Source: an uncultured Clostridia bacterium (GTDB lineage: Bacteria > Bacillota > Clostridia > Saccharofermentanales > Saccharofermentanaceae). Taken from it: a stretch of DNA of 15,056 bases. The notes under the pieces were generated by a model. That model did no database searches. It saw nothing but the letters and a program-made list of their open reading frames with translations, and was not told the DNA's origin. The stretch lies in the NCBI GenBank assembly GCA_946545505.1, contig CAMNNN010000010.1, positions 1 through 15,056 on the forward strand. The letters are read 5' to 3'. Position 1 is the stretch's first letter, and each line of letters opens with the position of its first letter. Both the position numbers and the translations under genes were made by a program. Positions 13,631 to 15,056 of this stretch are shown piece by piece.

Positions 13631-15016
13631 TCAATTACGGACGATATTCTTCGCCCAGATTCCGCTTCGAACCATAATCTGCCCCATCGCACACTTGATG
13701 AGCTCAGCCCACTGCACTGCGAACATCATAACCGGGACGCTTACGGAAGTGTAACGGCTCAGGCAGTATGCGAGCGGCACAACTATAATCCACGTGTAAC
13801 CGCAGTCGAAGATGAAAGTAATCAGGGTGTTGCCGCCGGATCTGATGATGAAGTAGGATGCGTGCGTGAATGCCATCAGCGGCATAACGATACCGGAGAT
13901 AAAGATCAGGACAGTCGCGAGGGATCTGACATCATCCGTGGTGTTGTAGAACCTCGGGAAGAGGGGGGACAGCGCCATCATGATAATTCCGCATACAGCG
14001 GCGAACGCGACCGTGAGATCACGCATCTTAACTGCATAGTCTTTTGCTTTGTCGACCTCTCCGGCACCGAGCCTTTGGCCGACTACGATTCCTATGGATT
14101 CGCCGACGGCAATAAACGCGACCGTCATGAGGTTCCACAGCGTCGTCTCGATATTAACTGCAGCGACTGCATCGAGGCTTCTGAAGGAATAACACTGGTT
14201 CAGCACGGTCATGCCGAGCGACCATAAAGTCTCATTCGCCATCAGCGGCAGCGACTTCAGAATAAACTGCGACACAAGTCTGAGCGGCATGCGGAAACTT
14301 CGAAAAGCTCCGACTATGAACGGATTTGACTCTGTGTGTGTACCCGTGTAGATCATGAGCACAAGAAGCTCCACATAACGCGAGACCACAGTGGCGATCG
14401 CGGCACCGTTAGCACCCAGTGCGGGAAGTCCGAACAGGCCGTAAATGAGTACGGCATTACCTGCGAGGTTAACGAAAATCGCCACCATTGTGGCTACCAT
14501 TGGAACCTTCGTGTTTCCGGTGTCTCTTAGTGTGCCGGCATAGGCATAGCTTAAGCCGATGGGAACGAGACTCGCGATGATTATATTCAGGTAGTTGACG
14601 CCTATCTCGAGCGTCTGCGCCGCATCCTCGGGAGTGCCGTCACCTTCGAGGAACCATGACACCATAGTAGGAGCCAGTAAGTAATAGACGACACCTGCAA
14701 CCAGTGCGAGTGCGGTGTTGGCGATCAGCTTGAACCTGAATGTATCGCGCACGCCTTTCGTATCGCCTTTGCCGTAAAACTGCGCGGTGAATATGCCGAC
14801 GCCTGCCGTGGCTCCGAACATCAGAAGCCAGAAGACGAACATCAGCTGGTTGGCGATGGCAACGCCGGAGATGGCGTTCGTGCCGACACCGCCGATCATC
14901 AGATTATCAAGAAGGCTCACGAAGTTAGTCAGTCCGTTCTGAATGATCATCGGGACTGCTATGACGAGTACCATCTTATAGAAATCTTTTGTGCCTATAC
15001 GTGATCTGATATTCAT
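13631..15016 (-). CDS. MATE-family multidrug/toxin efflux transporter
   Basis: A 461-residue polytopic membrane protein with about 12 hydrophobic helices in two similar halves, the normal length for MATE exporters, which expel cationic compounds by Na+ or H+ antiport. N-terminal hallmarks are VLVIAVPMIIQNGLTNFVSLLDNLMIG, followed by GATAGVGIFTAQFYGKGD. GLSYAYAGTLRDTGNTKVPM and LGANGAAIATVVSRYVE occur later in the first half, and VGQRLGAGEVDKAKDYA starts the second. It belongs to the DinF/NorM-like group; the substrate cannot be predicted. I chose ATG 15016 over a GTG six codons upstream; neither has a strong ribosome binding site, so the start is uncertain. It forms an apparent operon with the flavoprotein gene. 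Confidence 0.94.
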   Translation of the reverse strand: MNIRSRIGTKDFYKMVLVIAVPMIIQNGLTNFVSLLDNLMIGGVGTNAISGVAIANQLMFVFWLLMFGATAGVGIFTAQFYGKGDTKGVRDTFRFKLIANTALALVAGVVYYLLAPTMVSWFLEGDGTPEDAAQTLEIGVNYLNIIIASLVPIGLSYAYAGTLRDTGNTKVPMVATMVAIFVNLAGNAVLIYGLFGLPALGANGAAIATVVSRYVELLVLMIYTGTHTESNPFIVGAFRSFRMPLRLVSQFILKSLPLMANETLWSLGMTVLNQCYSFRSLDAVAAVNIETTLWNLMTVAFIAVGESIGIVVGQRLGAGEVDKAKDYAVKMRDLTVAFAAVCGIIMMALSPLFPRFYNTTDDVRSLATVLIFISGIVMPLMAFTHASYFIIRSGGNTLITFIFDCGYTWIIVVPLAYCLSRYTSVSVPVMMFAVQWAELIKCAMGQIMVRSGIWAKNIVRN

Positions 15017-15042
15017 AGAGACAGATATTAGCACAGAAAAGG

Positions 15043-15056
15043 ATTATGGTCATAAT
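15043..15056. promoter_or_regulatory. Short dyad upstream of the MATE gene at the window edge
   Basis: ATTATG-GT-CATAAT, a perfect 6-bp inverted repeat ending at the last base of the window. On the minus strand one arm (CATAAT, 15048-15043) could be the -10 box of the MATE operon, about 27 bp before the start. The flanking -35 is outside the window. Confidence 0.3.

Overview
The window looks like a chromosomal segment of a Gram-positive anaerobe, most likely class Clostridia (Bacillota). The reasons are a tRNA-Trp T-box leader on a seven-gene trp operon, strong AGGAGG-type ribosome binding sites, a lipobox lipoprotein, a DUF1858 redox-disulfide protein and an OhrR-type MarR regulator. The assignment is an inference from gene content, not from a marker gene. 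Genes are dense and mostly on the minus strand; only a diguanylate cyclase and a nuclease-like protein lie on the plus strand.

Left part (1-3740). A two-gene ABC exporter on the minus strand (ATPase, then a large FtsX/MacB-type permease cut by the window edge) has a structured 5' leader. I read this leader as a yybP-ykoY (Mn2+) riboswitch. Its aptamer, a P1-competing hairpin, a 9-bp antiterminator and a rho-independent terminator fit together as a metal-ON transcription switch. The permease carries an acidic extracytoplasmic domain with a DxNxDG motif. Transcribed away from it is a six-TM diguanylate cyclase (GGEEI). A bidirectional terminator separates that from a 70-residue DUF1858 protein whose promoter is covered by a perfect dyad.

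Middle (3737-11680). A secreted acidic lipoprotein of unknown function follows the trp operon on the same strand. The operon is transcribed leftwards as trpE-trpG-trpD-trpC-trpF-trpB-trpA. Its genes overlap by 4-8 nt or are 4 nt apart, so translational coupling is likely. Together they convert chorismate to tryptophan. Control is at the leader: a T-box with a UGG specifier, the T-box motif and a terminator. In addition, a 33-bp nested dyad is centred on the promoter -10, suggesting a second layer by a DNA-binding repressor.

Right part (11680-15056). A small intergenic region holds a hairpin and four TTGTCG repeats at exactly 10-bp spacing, ahead of a plus-strand protein with a PD-(D/E)XK-like core. 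This gene converges with an OhrR/MarR regulator whose terminator is embedded in the last codons of the nuclease-like gene. Upstream of ohrR on the same strand are a pyridoxamine-phosphate-oxidase-like flavoprotein and a MATE efflux pump, a plausible stress or detoxification cluster.

The signals most worth following are the riboswitch-controlled exporter, the extra operator on the trp promoter and the 10-bp-phased repeats.
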